A DNA stretch of 64,000 nucleotides from Lachnospiraceae bacterium C1.1 (GCA_030434875.1 JAUISW010000001.1:2119501-2183500), one strand, 5' to 3'. Counted from the first letter of the stretch, positions 54,833-64,000 are shown. Program-made: numbers and translations. The notes: generated by a model from the letters alone, not told the origin.

Positions 54833-56464
54833 TTATGCTATTGTCCCTGCAACTGTTTCCGTAGGATCCGTCATAACTTCCATGAGGCAGGATTCATCCG
54901 ATTTAAGGAATTTATCTATATCAGCTTCCATATTTTCCATCTTTTCGCATTTAATATAGTTTATTCCATAGGCCTTTGAAAGAAGCTCCAGATCCGGGTC
55001 GGATCCCAGATGAACCATGCTGTAATTATCCTTATATGTAAAATGCTGATGTTCCCTTACGAGTCCAAGATAATTATTTCTCATTACAACTATCTTTACA
55101 GGAGCCTTGTACTGGTTCATTGTTGCAAGTTCCATCATTGACATCTGGAATGCGCCATCACCGCATACAGCAACAACCTGTCTTTCCGGATCAGCCATTT
55201 TTGCACCGATCGCAGCCGGAATGGAATAACCCATTGTTCCCATTCCTCCTGATGTAAAGAAACTACCCTTTTTCATTATATAGTTTCTGCATGAGAAAAG
55301 CTGATTCTGTCCAACATCGGCAACATATATCGCATCATCATCCATTTTACCGGATAGCGTCCTTACAAATTCCGGCGAATCTATGAAGCCTGTATCCTTG
55401 ACGTCTCCACGTCTCACCATTGTGCGATAATTATTAAGTGATGCAATCCATGCTTCATGAGAACAGTAAAAGGATTCACCCATAAAATCCTCAAAAATAT
55501 GCTTTGCATCTCCAACTATAGGAATCGTGGGACCAACGTTTTTTCCGATCTCAGCCGGATCAACGTCCATATGGACAAGCACTTTTCCTTCAAAGGTGAG
55601 ATCAGGGGCGCTTACAGCCCTGTCAGCAACTCTTGCTCCGACCATCAGAAGCACGTCTGATTCATTCATAGCCCTGTTGGCAACCTGAAAACCATTATTT
55701 CCAACCATACCGTAATACATCGGATGGTCTGAGGGAAGTATTCCAAGTCCCATCATCGTTGATACTACCGGAATCCTGTGTTTTTCAATAAACTTTCTGA
55801 AAACCTCTTCCGCATCCGAAAGATGAACACCTCCGCCGACACATACTAAAGGTCTCTTTGCATTTTCAAGAACCTTTGTAACCTTTTTTATCTGAAGTGT
55901 ATTACCCTTTACAGTCGGCTTGTAGGTACGAAGCTTTGGAGGCTCGTCCGTATATTTAAAATCAGCAATATGCGCCAGCTGAATATCTGCCGGAAGGTCA
56001 ATAAGCACAGGTCCTCTTCTTCCGGTATTTGCGATATAAAATGCCTCATGTATAATTCTCGGAATGTCTTTTACATTTTTAACAAGATAGCTGTATTTTA
56101 CAAATGACTCCGCTGCTCCTGTAACATCAGCCTCCTGAAAAACATCTGACCCTATAAGCTCTGAATCCACCTGTCCGGTAAAACATACCAAAGGGATCGA
56201 ATCTGCATAGGCTGTAGCTATTCCGGTCAGAAGATTTGTAGCTCCGGGACCGCTAGTTACCGCACAGACTCCAACTTTTTTTCTTGTCCTGGCATATCCG
56301 CTCGCTGCATGTGCGGCATTCTGCTCAGTCCTCACCAGGACTGTCTTTATATCTGTTTCCAATATGCTGTTCCAGAACGGATCGATCGCAACTCCGGAAT
56401 AACCGAATACAGTATCTACTCCTTCCTTCACCAGACACTTTATTACTGCATCTGCTCCTATCAT
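54833..56464 (-). CDS. ilvB: Acetolactate synthase large subunit
   Basis: ThDP- and FAD-dependent catalytic subunit of the first common step of Val/Leu/Ile synthesis. 543 aa, a little short for IlvB (about 560). The catalytic Glu is in VRTEQNAAHAASGYAR (about residue 47), and VCFTGQVDSELIG, GDGAFQMSMMELATMNQY (ThDP/Mg) and MRNNYLGLVREHQ follow. It begins 48 bp after the metH stop and may be cotranscribed with metH. Confidence 0.94.
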   Translation of the reverse strand: MIGADAVIKCLVKEGVDTVFGYSGVAIDPFWNSILETDIKTVLVRTEQNAAHAASGYARTRKKVGVCAVTSGPGATNLLTGIATAYADSIPLVCFTGQVDSELIGSDVFQEADVTGAAESFVKYSYLVKNVKDIPRIIHEAFYIANTGRRGPVLIDLPADIQLAHIADFKYTDEPPKLRTYKPTVKGNTLQIKKVTKVLENAKRPLVCVGGGVHLSDAEEVFRKFIEKHRIPVVSTMMGLGILPSDHPMYYGMVGNNGFQVANRAMNESDVLLMVGARVADRAVSAPDLTFEGKVLVHMDVDPAEIGKNVGPTIPIVGDAKHIFEDFMGESFYCSHEAWIASLNNYRTMVRRGDVKDTGFIDSPEFVRTLSGKMDDDAIYVADVGQNQLFSCRNYIMKKGSFFTSGGMGTMGYSIPAAIGAKMADPERQVVAVCGDGAFQMSMMELATMNQYKAPVKIVVMRNNYLGLVREHQHFTYKDNYSMVHLGSDPDLELLSKAYGINYIKCEKMENMEADIDKFLKSDESCLMEVMTDPTETVAGTIA

Positions 56465-56512
56465 CTTTTCTCTCCTCTTCTACTCTATAAAAGATCTGCA
56501 GGGCTCCGTTTC

Positions 56513-59077
56513 TCAAGAAACCTTAAGCAGATTTTTTGCAACACGCACAGCATCTGCGGCATCCGAAGAATAAACCGCATTTATTTCTTCCGCATAATCA
56601 TTTGTGATCACGGCTCCGCCTATCATCACAGGGCATTCAAGTCCCTCAGAGCGGGCATATTCTATAACATTTTTCATTTCCCTCATTGTAGTGGTCATAA
56701 GCGCTGACAATGCTATTATATCTGCCTTATATTTTTTAGCTGCCTCTATTATATCCTCTTTTGGCACATCCTTACCGAGATCATGTACCTCAAAGCCATA
56801 ATTTTTCATCATCAGGACGACCAAATTCTTGCCGATATCATGTATATCACCCTTTACAGTGGCTATAACCACAACCGGCATCTCTGCATTTTCATCTCTG
56901 CCCTCAGCAAGATAGGGTTCAAGGAAATCCACCGCATTTTTCATGGCCTCTCCGCTGGCTATCAGCTGAGGCAGGAAGTATTTTTTCTTGTCAAAAAGAA
57001 TGCCGACTTCATTTATTGCCGGAAGAAGCGAAACATTCAAAATATCGTCTGCCTTTCGGCCTGATGTTATTTCCTTTTTTACCAGATCGATAATAGCTTC
57101 TCTTTTGCCCTTTACAACCGCCTGAAAGACAGCATCTGTCTTATCCTGCTTTGAATTATCGGAAGACACAGAATTACTCTTTTTATTTCCCTGTATCTTC
57201 CTTCCCTTAAAAAAATCCTTACCGGCAGCCTTTGCTATCGCTCCTGCAGCATCCAGAAGGGATGTTATATCGTCTTCCTTTACTGTTATTTCTCCATCAT
57301 GAGCTTCCTTAAACTCATTCATGTGGTCAATATACGGCAGATCAGCATCTTTTTTATCCAAAAGAAGATCTGTTGCCAAAGCAGCATTTACAAGGAGATC
57401 CTGATTCGGATTGGCGATCGCCATTGTAAGTCCTGCATTTATGGCAAGCGTAAGGAAAGATGTATTTACATATATCCTCTCCGGCAGACCAAATGATATA
57501 TTTGAAAGTCCACAGGTAGTTGCAAGTCCCAGCTCATCATGGCAGTAACGGATCGTCTCTATAGTGTCCATTGCTGCATGCGAGTCTGCTCCTACTGTTC
57601 CAACCAGCCCGTCAACTACGATATCTTTTTTCTTAAGGCCTTTTGCAAGTGCCTTATCCATGATCTCTCTTATTATACGTTTCTTTTCATCGAGATTCTT
57701 AGGAAGACCTTCATCAGAAACCGGTAAAAGCACAAACATGGCTCCGTATTTTGCTGCAAGATCCAGAAGCTTATCACATTTTGCACTTTCGAGCGAGATG
57801 GAATTCATCAATGCTCTTCCGGGATAAAGCCTTAACGCAGCCTCCATTATGTCCACATGGCTTGTATCGATTGAGAGCGGTAATTTTACCGTTTCACTCA
57901 CTACCTCGACAGCCTTTTTCATAAGTTCTTTTTCATCAACACCGCTCATTCCCACGTTGACATCAAGCACTTTTGCGCCCTTTGCCTCCTGTGCTTCTGC
58001 AAATTCACGCACTATGTCAAATTTGCCCTCTCGAAGCTCAGCCTGAAGAGCCTTTTTCCCTGTCGGATTTATTCTCTCTCCTACTATAAAGAATCTGTCA
58101 TTGATCCCAAATTCATGAACCGCTCTCTCTGATGTAAGGAGATATTTATCCTTCTTAGCTATCTCTTTTAATGACATAGTGGCTGTTTTTTCATGAAGCG
58201 CTTTGATATGATCAGGCCTTGTTCCACAGCAGCCACCAAGTATCCCTGCTCCGGCATCAACGATTTTTTTCATATCCTCAGAAAATTCATCAGGACCCAC
58301 GTTATAGACAGTATTCCCATCAGCATCAAGTTCCGGAAGTCCTGCATTCGGCTTGCATATTATCGGAATCTCTGCATATTCGGACATTTTTCTGATCATC
58401 GGGATCATGTCCACAGGACCTGTAGAACAGTTTGCTCCAAAAGCCGAAACTCCCAACGACTGCAGAGTTATAAGAGCTGTAAGAGGATCAGTTCCAAAAA
58501 GACTCTTTCCGTCGGATTCAAAGGTCATTGTCGCTATAATTGCTATATCAGCCGTTTCCTTTGCAGCGATCACTGCAGCCCTTGTTTCCTGAAGGCTCAT
58601 CATTGTCTCTACAACGATCAGATCTACTCCGGCAGCTATTAAGGCTCTTATCTGCTCTTTATAAATATCCACGAGCTCTTCAAACTGCATAGGTCCGTTA
58701 GGTGCAAGCTGCACACCGGTCATGGTTATATCTCCGGCAACGAGTATTGTCCGGTCATCTCCATGCTTTTCCCTGTATCTTCTTATTGCTTCTTTCGACA
58801 ATCCAACCAGCGTATTATTAAGCTCTTCGAGACGACCCTCGAGTCCATACTCAGCAAGCTTTATCCTATTAGCCGTAAAGGTAGGAGAATATAATATATT
58901 TGTACCTGCTTCAAGAAATTCTTCCTGAAGTCCTATCAACACCTCGGGATTTTCACTGATCCACAGATCCGGGCACACGCCTCCGGGCATCCCTCTTTTC
59001 TGTAAATTAGATCCGGTAGCTCCATCAAGATACAAAAGTCCCCCGGATGCAAGCTTCGCAAATTCCGACTTTTTCAT
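56513..59077 (-). CDS. metH: Cobalamin-dependent methionine synthase lacking the reactivation domain
   Basis: About 854 aa from the ATG at 59077 (AAGGAGG just upstream); an earlier ATG at 59137 has no such site. The homocysteine-binding domain has its Zn cysteines in GANCSTGPVD and LGGCCGTRPDH. The pterin-binding domain (about 330-610) carries VGERINPTGKK and DVNVGMSGVDE. The cobalamin domain (about 660-854) has TVKGDIHDIGKNLV, where the His binds cobalt. The SAM-dependent reactivation domain of full MetH (about 1,200 aa) is missing, as in many clostridia that encode it separately. It is followed by ilvB. Confidence 0.95.
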   Translation of the reverse strand: MKKSEFAKLASGGLLYLDGATGSNLQKRGMPGGVCPDLWISENPEVLIGLQEEFLEAGTNILYSPTFTANRIKLAEYGLEGRLEELNNTLVGLSKEAIRRYREKHGDDRTILVAGDITMTGVQLAPNGPMQFEELVDIYKEQIRALIAAGVDLIVVETMMSLQETRAAVIAAKETADIAIIATMTFESDGKSLFGTDPLTALITLQSLGVSAFGANCSTGPVDMIPMIRKMSEYAEIPIICKPNAGLPELDADGNTVYNVGPDEFSEDMKKIVDAGAGILGGCCGTRPDHIKALHEKTATMSLKEIAKKDKYLLTSERAVHEFGINDRFFIVGERINPTGKKALQAELREGKFDIVREFAEAQEAKGAKVLDVNVGMSGVDEKELMKKAVEVVSETVKLPLSIDTSHVDIMEAALRLYPGRALMNSISLESAKCDKLLDLAAKYGAMFVLLPVSDEGLPKNLDEKKRIIREIMDKALAKGLKKKDIVVDGLVGTVGADSHAAMDTIETIRYCHDELGLATTCGLSNISFGLPERIYVNTSFLTLAINAGLTMAIANPNQDLLVNAALATDLLLDKKDADLPYIDHMNEFKEAHDGEITVKEDDITSLLDAAGAIAKAAGKDFFKGRKIQGNKKSNSVSSDNSKQDKTDAVFQAVVKGKREAIIDLVKKEITSGRKADDILNVSLLPAINEVGILFDKKKYFLPQLIASGEAMKNAVDFLEPYLAEGRDENAEMPVVVIATVKGDIHDIGKNLVVLMMKNYGFEVHDLGKDVPKEDIIEAAKKYKADIIALSALMTTTMREMKNVIEYARSEGLECPVMIGGAVITNDYAEEINAVYSSDAADAVRVAKNLLKVS

Positions 59078-59134
59078 TTTCTCCTCCTTGCAATGACTTA
59101 ATTCATAAAAATCTAAAACTCTTCTACCATATTT

Positions 59135-59185
59135 CAAAAAAACTTTTTGATACAGAGAATTTTAACTGTATCAAAAAGTTTTTTC
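59135..59185. terminator. Long palindromic terminator between sortase and metH
   Basis: AAAACTTTTTGATACAG (about 59138-59154) pairs with CTGTATCAAAAAGTTTT (59166-59182), with T runs on both strands. It ends the minus-strand sortase transcript just upstream of metH. Confidence 0.88.
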
Positions 59186-59204
59186 AATACACTTTATTTA
59201 ATTA

Positions 59205-60014
59205 TTAAAGCTCGTCTTTTCTGACCGCTACCACAACAAATCTTCCATTGCTCTCATCATAGTCGCAGGTAGAAAGTATCAGCAGTCTGTCACCATATTC
59301 CACATCAATACCCATATCATAATACGAATCAGCTCTCATCTGCTCTATTCCCGAATTAAACTCGGCCTCAGATGCCGGATCTATGAACTGATAATATTTA
59401 AAAGCTATCTCCGCTTCTGTATAAACATGCGATTGAAATGCAAACATTACTTCATATATCCCGGTTTCATATATAGTATCAAAATTTATATACGGATGCT
59501 CTTTACAGAAACTTTCTGATTTATAATTATCAAGAGTCCCGAACATATTTCCGCTTTTCATGTTATGACCGTATATTATCCAGTTTTCCGAAGGTCTCTC
59601 TATATCACAGTTATCCTCCATGAATAAAGTTCCGTTGCGGTCTTCCTCCTGGCTGAAATTGTGATCAAGATAATACTCACCGTTTCCGGTTCTTGATTTC
59701 ATGACAGGATAGTCGATCTCGGTACCGTCAATCTTTATCCAACCGGCAAAATTAGGATTCTTCTGATAAAGAGATCTGTACTGTCTCAATACAAAAAGTT
59801 TACGGACAGTTGTTGATCCCGTTGACTTGTCCTCTACTGTAGATTCCACAACAAGCGGATCCTTCTCATTTGTAAAGCTGTATCCACCCTTTTTTGCAAG
59901 TTCAGTGGTCTTTTCATCACTGTGATTTTTCTGATAATAGTAAAAACCAATATATCCAAACGAAGCAATAGCTATCAAAAGACAAATAACTCTTGCGATC
60001 ACCCTTTTGTCCAT
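59205..60014 (-). CDS. Class B sortase, second copy
   Basis: 269 aa with one N-terminal helix (about 8-27) and a catalytic domain from about residue 80. FAGWIKIDGTEIDYPVM, the catalytic His in WIIYGHNMKSGNMFGTL and the Cys/Arg motif LSTCDYDESNGR match the sortase at 10,921. It lies 32 bp after a small zinc-ribbon membrane protein and downstream of a class A PBP, so it may work at the same wall-assembly sites. No candidate substrate lies beside it. Confidence 0.93.
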   Translation of the reverse strand: MDKRVIARVICLLIAIASFGYIGFYYYQKNHSDEKTTELAKKGGYSFTNEKDPLVVESTVEDKSTGSTTVRKLFVLRQYRSLYQKNPNFAGWIKIDGTEIDYPVMKSRTGNGEYYLDHNFSQEEDRNGTLFMEDNCDIERPSENWIIYGHNMKSGNMFGTLDNYKSESFCKEHPYINFDTIYETGIYEVMFAFQSHVYTEAEIAFKYYQFIDPASEAEFNSGIEQMRADSYYDMGIDVEYGDRLLILSTCDYDESNGRFVVVAVRKDEL

Positions 60015-60046
60015 TTATCCCCCATATCGATCTGAACATATAAGCT

Positions 60047-60496
60047 TCAGGTTTTCTTCTTAAATTCTCTACCGCATTTAGGACATCTTATTCTTATCTT
60101 ACCTAATCCTTTTGGAACCCTCAATTTCTGTCTGCAGCCCGGACATTTAAAAAATCTGTTCAGGCTGTCATCTTCCTTCTTTCTTTGAGCCTGTTCCCTG
60201 CGTTTTCGAATATTATCAAAGAAGCGTTCAATCTTATTCATTATCATGGTTTTATGCTTCATATAAACAAGATTTTCACCATAACGTTTTGAACGGTCTT
60301 TTGAAAGCATTCTGTATATGCAATAACCTATTATCGCAGTCATCAGGAGCTCAAAAATAAGTGAAGCAATAAAACTTCGTGAAAGAAACGCACAGAGCAT
60401 CATTACAGTTGCAAGAACCATCAGGAAATTGGAATATTTATCAGTTCCGTATCTCCCGGCCATAAACTGTCTCATAAAGCGATTCAGCTTTTTCAT
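60047..60496 (-). CDS. Small zinc-ribbon membrane protein
   Basis: 149 aa of unknown function. Two hydrophobic helices (about 22-40 and 42-62) are followed by a basic, partly coiled region and a C-terminal zinc ribbon, FKCPGCRQKLRVPKGLG with a second CPKCG pair. The ribbon and basic region should face the cytoplasm. It sits between PBP1A and the sortase in the same direction, with 21 bp to the PBP stop. Confidence 0.75.
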   Translation of the reverse strand: MKKLNRFMRQFMAGRYGTDKYSNFLMVLATVMMLCAFLSRSFIASLIFELLMTAIIGYCIYRMLSKDRSKRYGENLVYMKHKTMIMNKIERFFDNIRKRREQAQRKKEDDSLNRFFKCPGCRQKLRVPKGLGKIRIRCPKCGREFKKKT

Positions 60497-60517
60497 ATAT
60501 TTACAGTCACCCCTCCG

Positions 60518-62947
60518 TTACTGCGTCACAAGTGCATCCGGTGTTTCAGGTATGGCAGTAGTAGTATCTGTATTACCGCCCGTAATATCTGTTGTTACAG
60601 TTCCGGTATTCGGTGTTGTTACAACCGTTCCGGTTTGAGAAACTGCAGTTGCATAGGCTGCATTAGTTTCATTGATCAGTACTGCCATATAATTCAGGTC
60701 TTTGATCGTTGCAAGTGTTGCCTGACATTGCTGATAAAGGGCAGCTACCGTTGCTGCTGCGTTAGGATCTGTCAGCGGAGAGATCGATGTCATCTGCGCA
60801 TTTACTGCCCTTATTGCTTCTCCGCTCTCTCTGTCTGCCCTATAATTTGCTACCGTATAACCGCTTACAAGTTCTTCATCTGCCTCTTTTCCGGGAAGAT
60901 ATTTTTCCTCCTTCGGACTATCATCCATCTTAGACGGAAGAACAAATTCCTTCGTCTGGTATCCCTCTATAAGTGAGCTCATAGCCGATTTCCAGATTGC
61001 AGCCGGATATGAAGAACCATAGAGATTTGCGAGTTCTCTTGGTGAATCATAGCCAACCCAGACCGCAACACTGTAATATGGTGTCACACCACAGAACCAT
61101 CCATCCTTTGATCCGTTGGTTGTACCGGTCTTACCTGCTGCTTCTGTATCACTCACATCATACCAGCCCATCTTTGAAGCTGTTCCCTGTTTAATGACCC
61201 CTTTCATTATGTCGATCATTGTATCTGCGGCCTCTGCTGTATAAGCCTGTATTTCCTCCGGCTCGACATAGAGCTCGTTTCCATCATTATCCTTTACTGA
61301 CACAAGGCAGGTTTGTCCCCTGTAGACTCCATGATTTACCAAAGCTGCATATCCTGATGCCTGCTCCACAGTAGTTACACCATTTGTAAAGCCTCCCAGT
61401 GCCGTCGCAAGATTGTAATCATCTGGAACGATATTCTGATATTCCATCTTTGTTATATGTGAAAGTCCAACCTTCGGTGTAATATTAGCGTACACCGACC
61501 ATGCGCAGCCGTTCTGACTCTTTTCAACCGCTTTTCTTAAAGTCATCGGATCACCCACAAGACAGATTGCCTGTAAAGCCGTAAGCTTTTTTGCCGCACT
61601 TACATCGATATTTTCAAGGATAGAACCCGGAGCATAACCGATCTCAAGTCCCGGCGCATAAACTACAAGCGGCTTTATACTGGATCCCGGCTGACGATAG
61701 CTCTGATAAGCCCTGTTCAAGGTATATGTAGAGGAAGAACCTGAAGGATCCGTTCTACCTCCAACTAATGCGATCACCTTACCGTTTGTATTGTCAATAG
61801 CTGTCACAGCACCCTGAAAAGCATACGCTCCTGTATCTGAAGTTTCATCATCAAATGCAAGATTCTCATCAAGAGCTGTCTGCAGCTTATCCTGAGCCTC
61901 ACTGTCCAATGTTGTATAAATCTTATATCCATTAGAATAAAGTGAAGATTTCTCTTCCTCGTAGCTCTCATCGTAAAGTGCCTTATAATTCTTATAATCT
62001 TCATCAGAATCATAGGTGTATCTAAACTCAAAACCATCCAAAGACATAAGGTATCTTACAGCGCAATCCATTGCAAAAGTCGCCTGATAATCATTGAGCT
62101 CAGTATTTGTCTGCTCTTTCAGGCTTATTTTTTCAGATACGGCAAGCTCATAATCATCCTTTGAGATCATATCCTCCTCAAGCATGTCTGCAAGGATCTT
62201 ATCTCTTCTTTTAAGGGCATTATCCGGATATTTAATAGGATCATAATATGCCGGACGGTTAGGTATCGAACAGAGATATGCAGTTTCAGAAAGTGAAAGC
62301 TGTGAAGCCTTTTTGCCAAAATATCCCTGTGCCGCTGCCTCCAGTCCATAATACTGATTTGCAAAGTAGACATTATTTACATAGTATTCCATTATTTCCT
62401 GCTTGGTATATTTCTTTGTAAGATACTTGGAAATAAGGATTTCCTTTACCTTTCTTCTCATTGAGACTTCCTGCGAAAGGTATACATTCCTTGCAAGCTG
62501 CTGGGTAATGGTAGATGCACCATGCTGCTCGACTCCCCTGGTCGTTAAATATCGAATCATTACTCTCGCGATACCCTGTATATCATAACCGGGATTTTTC
62601 CAGAATGTCCTGTCCTCTACCGCAATAAAGGCATTTATAGCGTTTTCCGGTATCTCATCATAAGAGAGGTAGGTTGAATCCCCATCTCCCCTGAGCTTTG
62701 CAATGACATCACCGTTCTTATCGTAAAAATATGTAGGCTCATTTTTCTTAAAATCATCACTTGAGCCATTTTCAACGATCTCCTTAGCCTCTCTGTCAAA
62801 CTCTTTATAATATTTGTTGTAAAAATAGAGACCTATAGCGCCTGCAGCAATTATTCCAAGAACTATCACTATGAGCAGGGATTTGAAAAATACGCTGAAA
62901 AATGTCCCTATATATGTTTTCTTTTTCTTTCTTCTCTTTTTAGCCAT
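60518..62947 (-). CDS. Class A penicillin-binding protein (bifunctional)
   Basis: 809 aa peptidoglycan synthase. A basic N terminus and one transmembrane helix precede the GT51 glycosyltransferase (about 60-250): FIAVEDRTFWKNPGYD holds the catalytic Glu, and HGASTITQQLARN the second block. The transpeptidase has the active Ser in RQPGSSIKPLVV, SQN as the second motif, and KTGTTNGSKDGWF as the KTG box. The C-terminal 100 residues are a Thr/Ala-rich tail. It is the PBP1A/PonA type. Confidence 0.95.
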   Translation of the reverse strand: MAKKRRKKKKTYIGTFFSVFFKSLLIVIVLGIIAAGAIGLYFYNKYYKEFDREAKEIVENGSSDDFKKNEPTYFYDKNGDVIAKLRGDGDSTYLSYDEIPENAINAFIAVEDRTFWKNPGYDIQGIARVMIRYLTTRGVEQHGASTITQQLARNVYLSQEVSMRRKVKEILISKYLTKKYTKQEIMEYYVNNVYFANQYYGLEAAAQGYFGKKASQLSLSETAYLCSIPNRPAYYDPIKYPDNALKRRDKILADMLEEDMISKDDYELAVSEKISLKEQTNTELNDYQATFAMDCAVRYLMSLDGFEFRYTYDSDEDYKNYKALYDESYEEEKSSLYSNGYKIYTTLDSEAQDKLQTALDENLAFDDETSDTGAYAFQGAVTAIDNTNGKVIALVGGRTDPSGSSSTYTLNRAYQSYRQPGSSIKPLVVYAPGLEIGYAPGSILENIDVSAAKKLTALQAICLVGDPMTLRKAVEKSQNGCAWSVYANITPKVGLSHITKMEYQNIVPDDYNLATALGGFTNGVTTVEQASGYAALVNHGVYRGQTCLVSVKDNDGNELYVEPEEIQAYTAEAADTMIDIMKGVIKQGTASKMGWYDVSDTEAAGKTGTTNGSKDGWFCGVTPYYSVAVWVGYDSPRELANLYGSSYPAAIWKSAMSSLIEGYQTKEFVLPSKMDDSPKEEKYLPGKEADEELVSGYTVANYRADRESGEAIRAVNAQMTSISPLTDPNAAATVAALYQQCQATLATIKDLNYMAVLINETNAAYATAVSQTGTVVTTPNTGTVTTDITGGNTDTTTAIPETPDALVTQ

Positions 62948-62953
62948 TTATTA

Positions 62954-63631
62954 TCAGTCACTCACTTTCGTAAGAATATTGAAAACTCTTATAAGCCTCA
63001 TATCCGTCTCTTCATTAATCCTTAATTCCTCTGAATTGAAGAAACCGTCCGTCGGCGCACACTCTCCGCATATATCAATGCCAGCGATCCGTCTGCCTGA
63101 AGATAGGTCATTCAATATATCCGTGAAGCCTTCAAAAGTCATATTTCCCTGATCCCAATTGGTGGGAGCAATTTTCTTATCAAAAACATCCTTGTCCACA
63201 GAAATATAAAGAGGTCTTTCAGAAGACATCTCACCATACTTATGAATAAAAGACTTCCCATCTGCCCAGAAAACTGCGCCCAGCTTTTCTCTTAGTTCAT
63301 TCCTTGTATCGAGTACCCATGAACCACATGATTTCAATCCTTCAAATGCCGGAGGCTGGTCATCGCTGTGATTGTCAAAATAGAGGAGATCAAAGGGCTC
63401 ATTAAGTTCATGCAGAAATAATCGTGTCAGATAGTGATAATTTCCGTTATCAAGCATGTGTATCCCATCAGCTCCATATTTTCTTATCTCTTTTCTGATA
63501 ATTCTTTCTGCATTTTCATCCACATATAATTCTGAACCCGTAAGTTTCGTGAAATCAATAAAGTTTCTATCCGGCAACTCCAGGTTCATCTTCTCATACA
63601 ATCCTGTAAAATTAATAATTAAATTTCCCAT
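62954..63631 (-). CDS. Arginase/agmatinase-fold protein of unknown substrate
   Basis: About 225 aa; the ATG at 63631 is the better start, but starts at 63655 and 63592 remain possible as no strong ribosome site stands out. Metal ligands of the ureohydrolase fold appear as LLYFDNHSDDQ (D-x-H-x-D) and SVDKDVFD (D-x-D), with IAGIDICGE at the end. It is shorter than true arginases (about 300 aa), so the lid loops are reduced. The substrate could be a guanidino or amide compound. It lies 6 bp before PBP1A. Confidence 0.8.
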   Translation of the reverse strand: MGNLIINFTGLYEKMNLELPDRNFIDFTKLTGSELYVDENAERIIRKEIRKYGADGIHMLDNGNYHYLTRLFLHELNEPFDLLYFDNHSDDQPPAFEGLKSCGSWVLDTRNELREKLGAVFWADGKSFIHKYGEMSSERPLYISVDKDVFDKKIAPTNWDQGNMTFEGFTDILNDLSSGRRIAGIDICGECAPTDGFFNSEELRINEETDMRLIRVFNILTKVSD

Positions 63632-63670
63632 AGTTATTATAATTCTACCATACAAGCAGATAATATAAAA

Positions 63671-63691
63671 GCGGAACCTTTCCGGTTCCGC
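63671..63691 (-). terminator. Terminator after metA
   Basis: On the minus strand GCGGAACC (63691-63684) pairs with GGTTCCGC (63678-63671), followed by TTTTATATT. It separates metA from the arginase-fold gene. Confidence 0.85.
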
Positions 63692-63720
63692 CCAGCAACG
63701 TATTTAGAAACACTGTATCA

Positions 63721-64000
63721 TCAATCAAGTTTATATGGTGTTGCCTGGTAAACATAATAGTTAAGCCAGTTAGTATATATTATATTTGAATGACTCCTCC
63801 AGGAAAGTATAGGTGTCTCCTTAGGGTCATTATTCGGATAATAATTAACAGGGATCTGAGGATCTATGCCCTTGTCCAGATCACGTCTGTACTCATTATC
63901 AAGAGTCACTCTGTCATATTCAGGATGTCCCATGATGAATATCTGCTTTCCATCCTTAGTCATACATAGAAAAACTCCTGCAATGTCTGACTCTGCAATA
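63721..64000 (-). CDS. metA: Homoserine O-acyltransferase, C-terminal part
   Basis: The window edge cuts the gene; about 93 C-terminal codons are seen. GKQIFIMGHPEYDRVTLDNE contains the catalytic His and Glu region, followed by NYYPNNDPKETPILSWRSHS and the end WLNYYVYQATPYKLD, a classic MetA finish. Clostridial MetA usually uses acetyl-CoA rather than succinyl-CoA, but the deciding residue is off the window. It starts the methionine pathway whose last step is metH at 56,513. Confidence 0.95.
   Translation of the reverse strand, partial: IAESDIAGVFLCMTKDGKQIFIMGHPEYDRVTLDNEYRRDLDKGIDPQIPVNYYPNNDPKETPILSWRSHSNIIYTNWLNYYVYQATPYKLD

Noticed and set aside
59078..59204. SAM or cobalamin riboswitch before metH
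   Set aside because: Only about 55 bases separate the terminator from the start codon, too short for either class, and no conserved box is present.

Overview
The window looks like chromosomal DNA of a low-to-moderate GC, Gram-positive, polysaccharide-degrading anaerobe, most likely a member of the Lachnospiraceae (Butyrivibrio, Pseudobutyrivibrio or Roseburia type). This rests on two class B sortases, strong AGGAGG-type ribosome sites, a very large secreted GH43 protein built from LamG and bacterial Ig-like modules, formate-tetrahydrofolate ligase with FolD, and a MetH without its reactivation domain. The genus is an inference. No phage, transposase or CRISPR locus was seen.

Layout. 1-1,690: start of an NAD-dependent epimerase/reductase, a palindromic intergenic repeat, an OmpR-type response regulator and a lipoprotein ComEA. 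1,830-8,279: arginine biosynthesis, argC-GNAT-argJ-argB-argD on the minus strand facing argG on the plus strand, with ARG-box-like sites between them. 8,363-11,757: LytTR regulator, DegV lipid-binding protein, and a class B sortase coupled to a putative substrate. 11,821-20,836: two secreted GH43 enzymes for arabinose- or xylose-containing plant polymers; the second is about 2,357 residues with two catalytic modules. 21,319-24,994: ATPase, CARDB-like membrane protein and MacB-like permease. 25,063-25,510: tRNA-Thr and a small peptide with a double-glycine leader. 25,672-33,827: zinc-ribbon/TPR protein, folD, fhs, ftsK, uppP. 33,834-37,415: leuD, leuC, ilvC, ilvN. 37,619-41,356: GNAT, CDF transporter, radical SAM protein, membrane protein, DUF1858 protein and a frameshifted small ORF. 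41,358-41,749: second, larger copy of the palindromic repeat.

41,737-54,302 is the most interesting part. An eleven-gene minus-strand operon, read from 53,178 down to 41,737, encodes a class II aldolase, a membrane protein, DhaK, DhaL, a complete sugar ABC importer, MtnA, MtnK, an inositol-monophosphatase-like enzyme, a FucU/RbsD mutarotase and a PfkB kinase. A DeoR-type regulator is divergent at its head. MtnK, MtnA and a class II aldolase together are the core of the methylthioribose/5-deoxyribose to DHAP shunt. Here that core is joined to a dedicated importer and a dihydroxyacetone-kinase pair, suggesting uptake and use of an exogenous 5-modified ribose.

54,329-64,000 holds ilvN-ilvB-metH, a second class B sortase, a zinc-ribbon membrane protein, a class A penicillin-binding protein, an arginase-fold protein and the 3' part of metA. 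The window therefore combines Arg, Leu, Ile/Val and Met biosynthesis, one-carbon metabolism, envelope assembly and extracellular glycan use.
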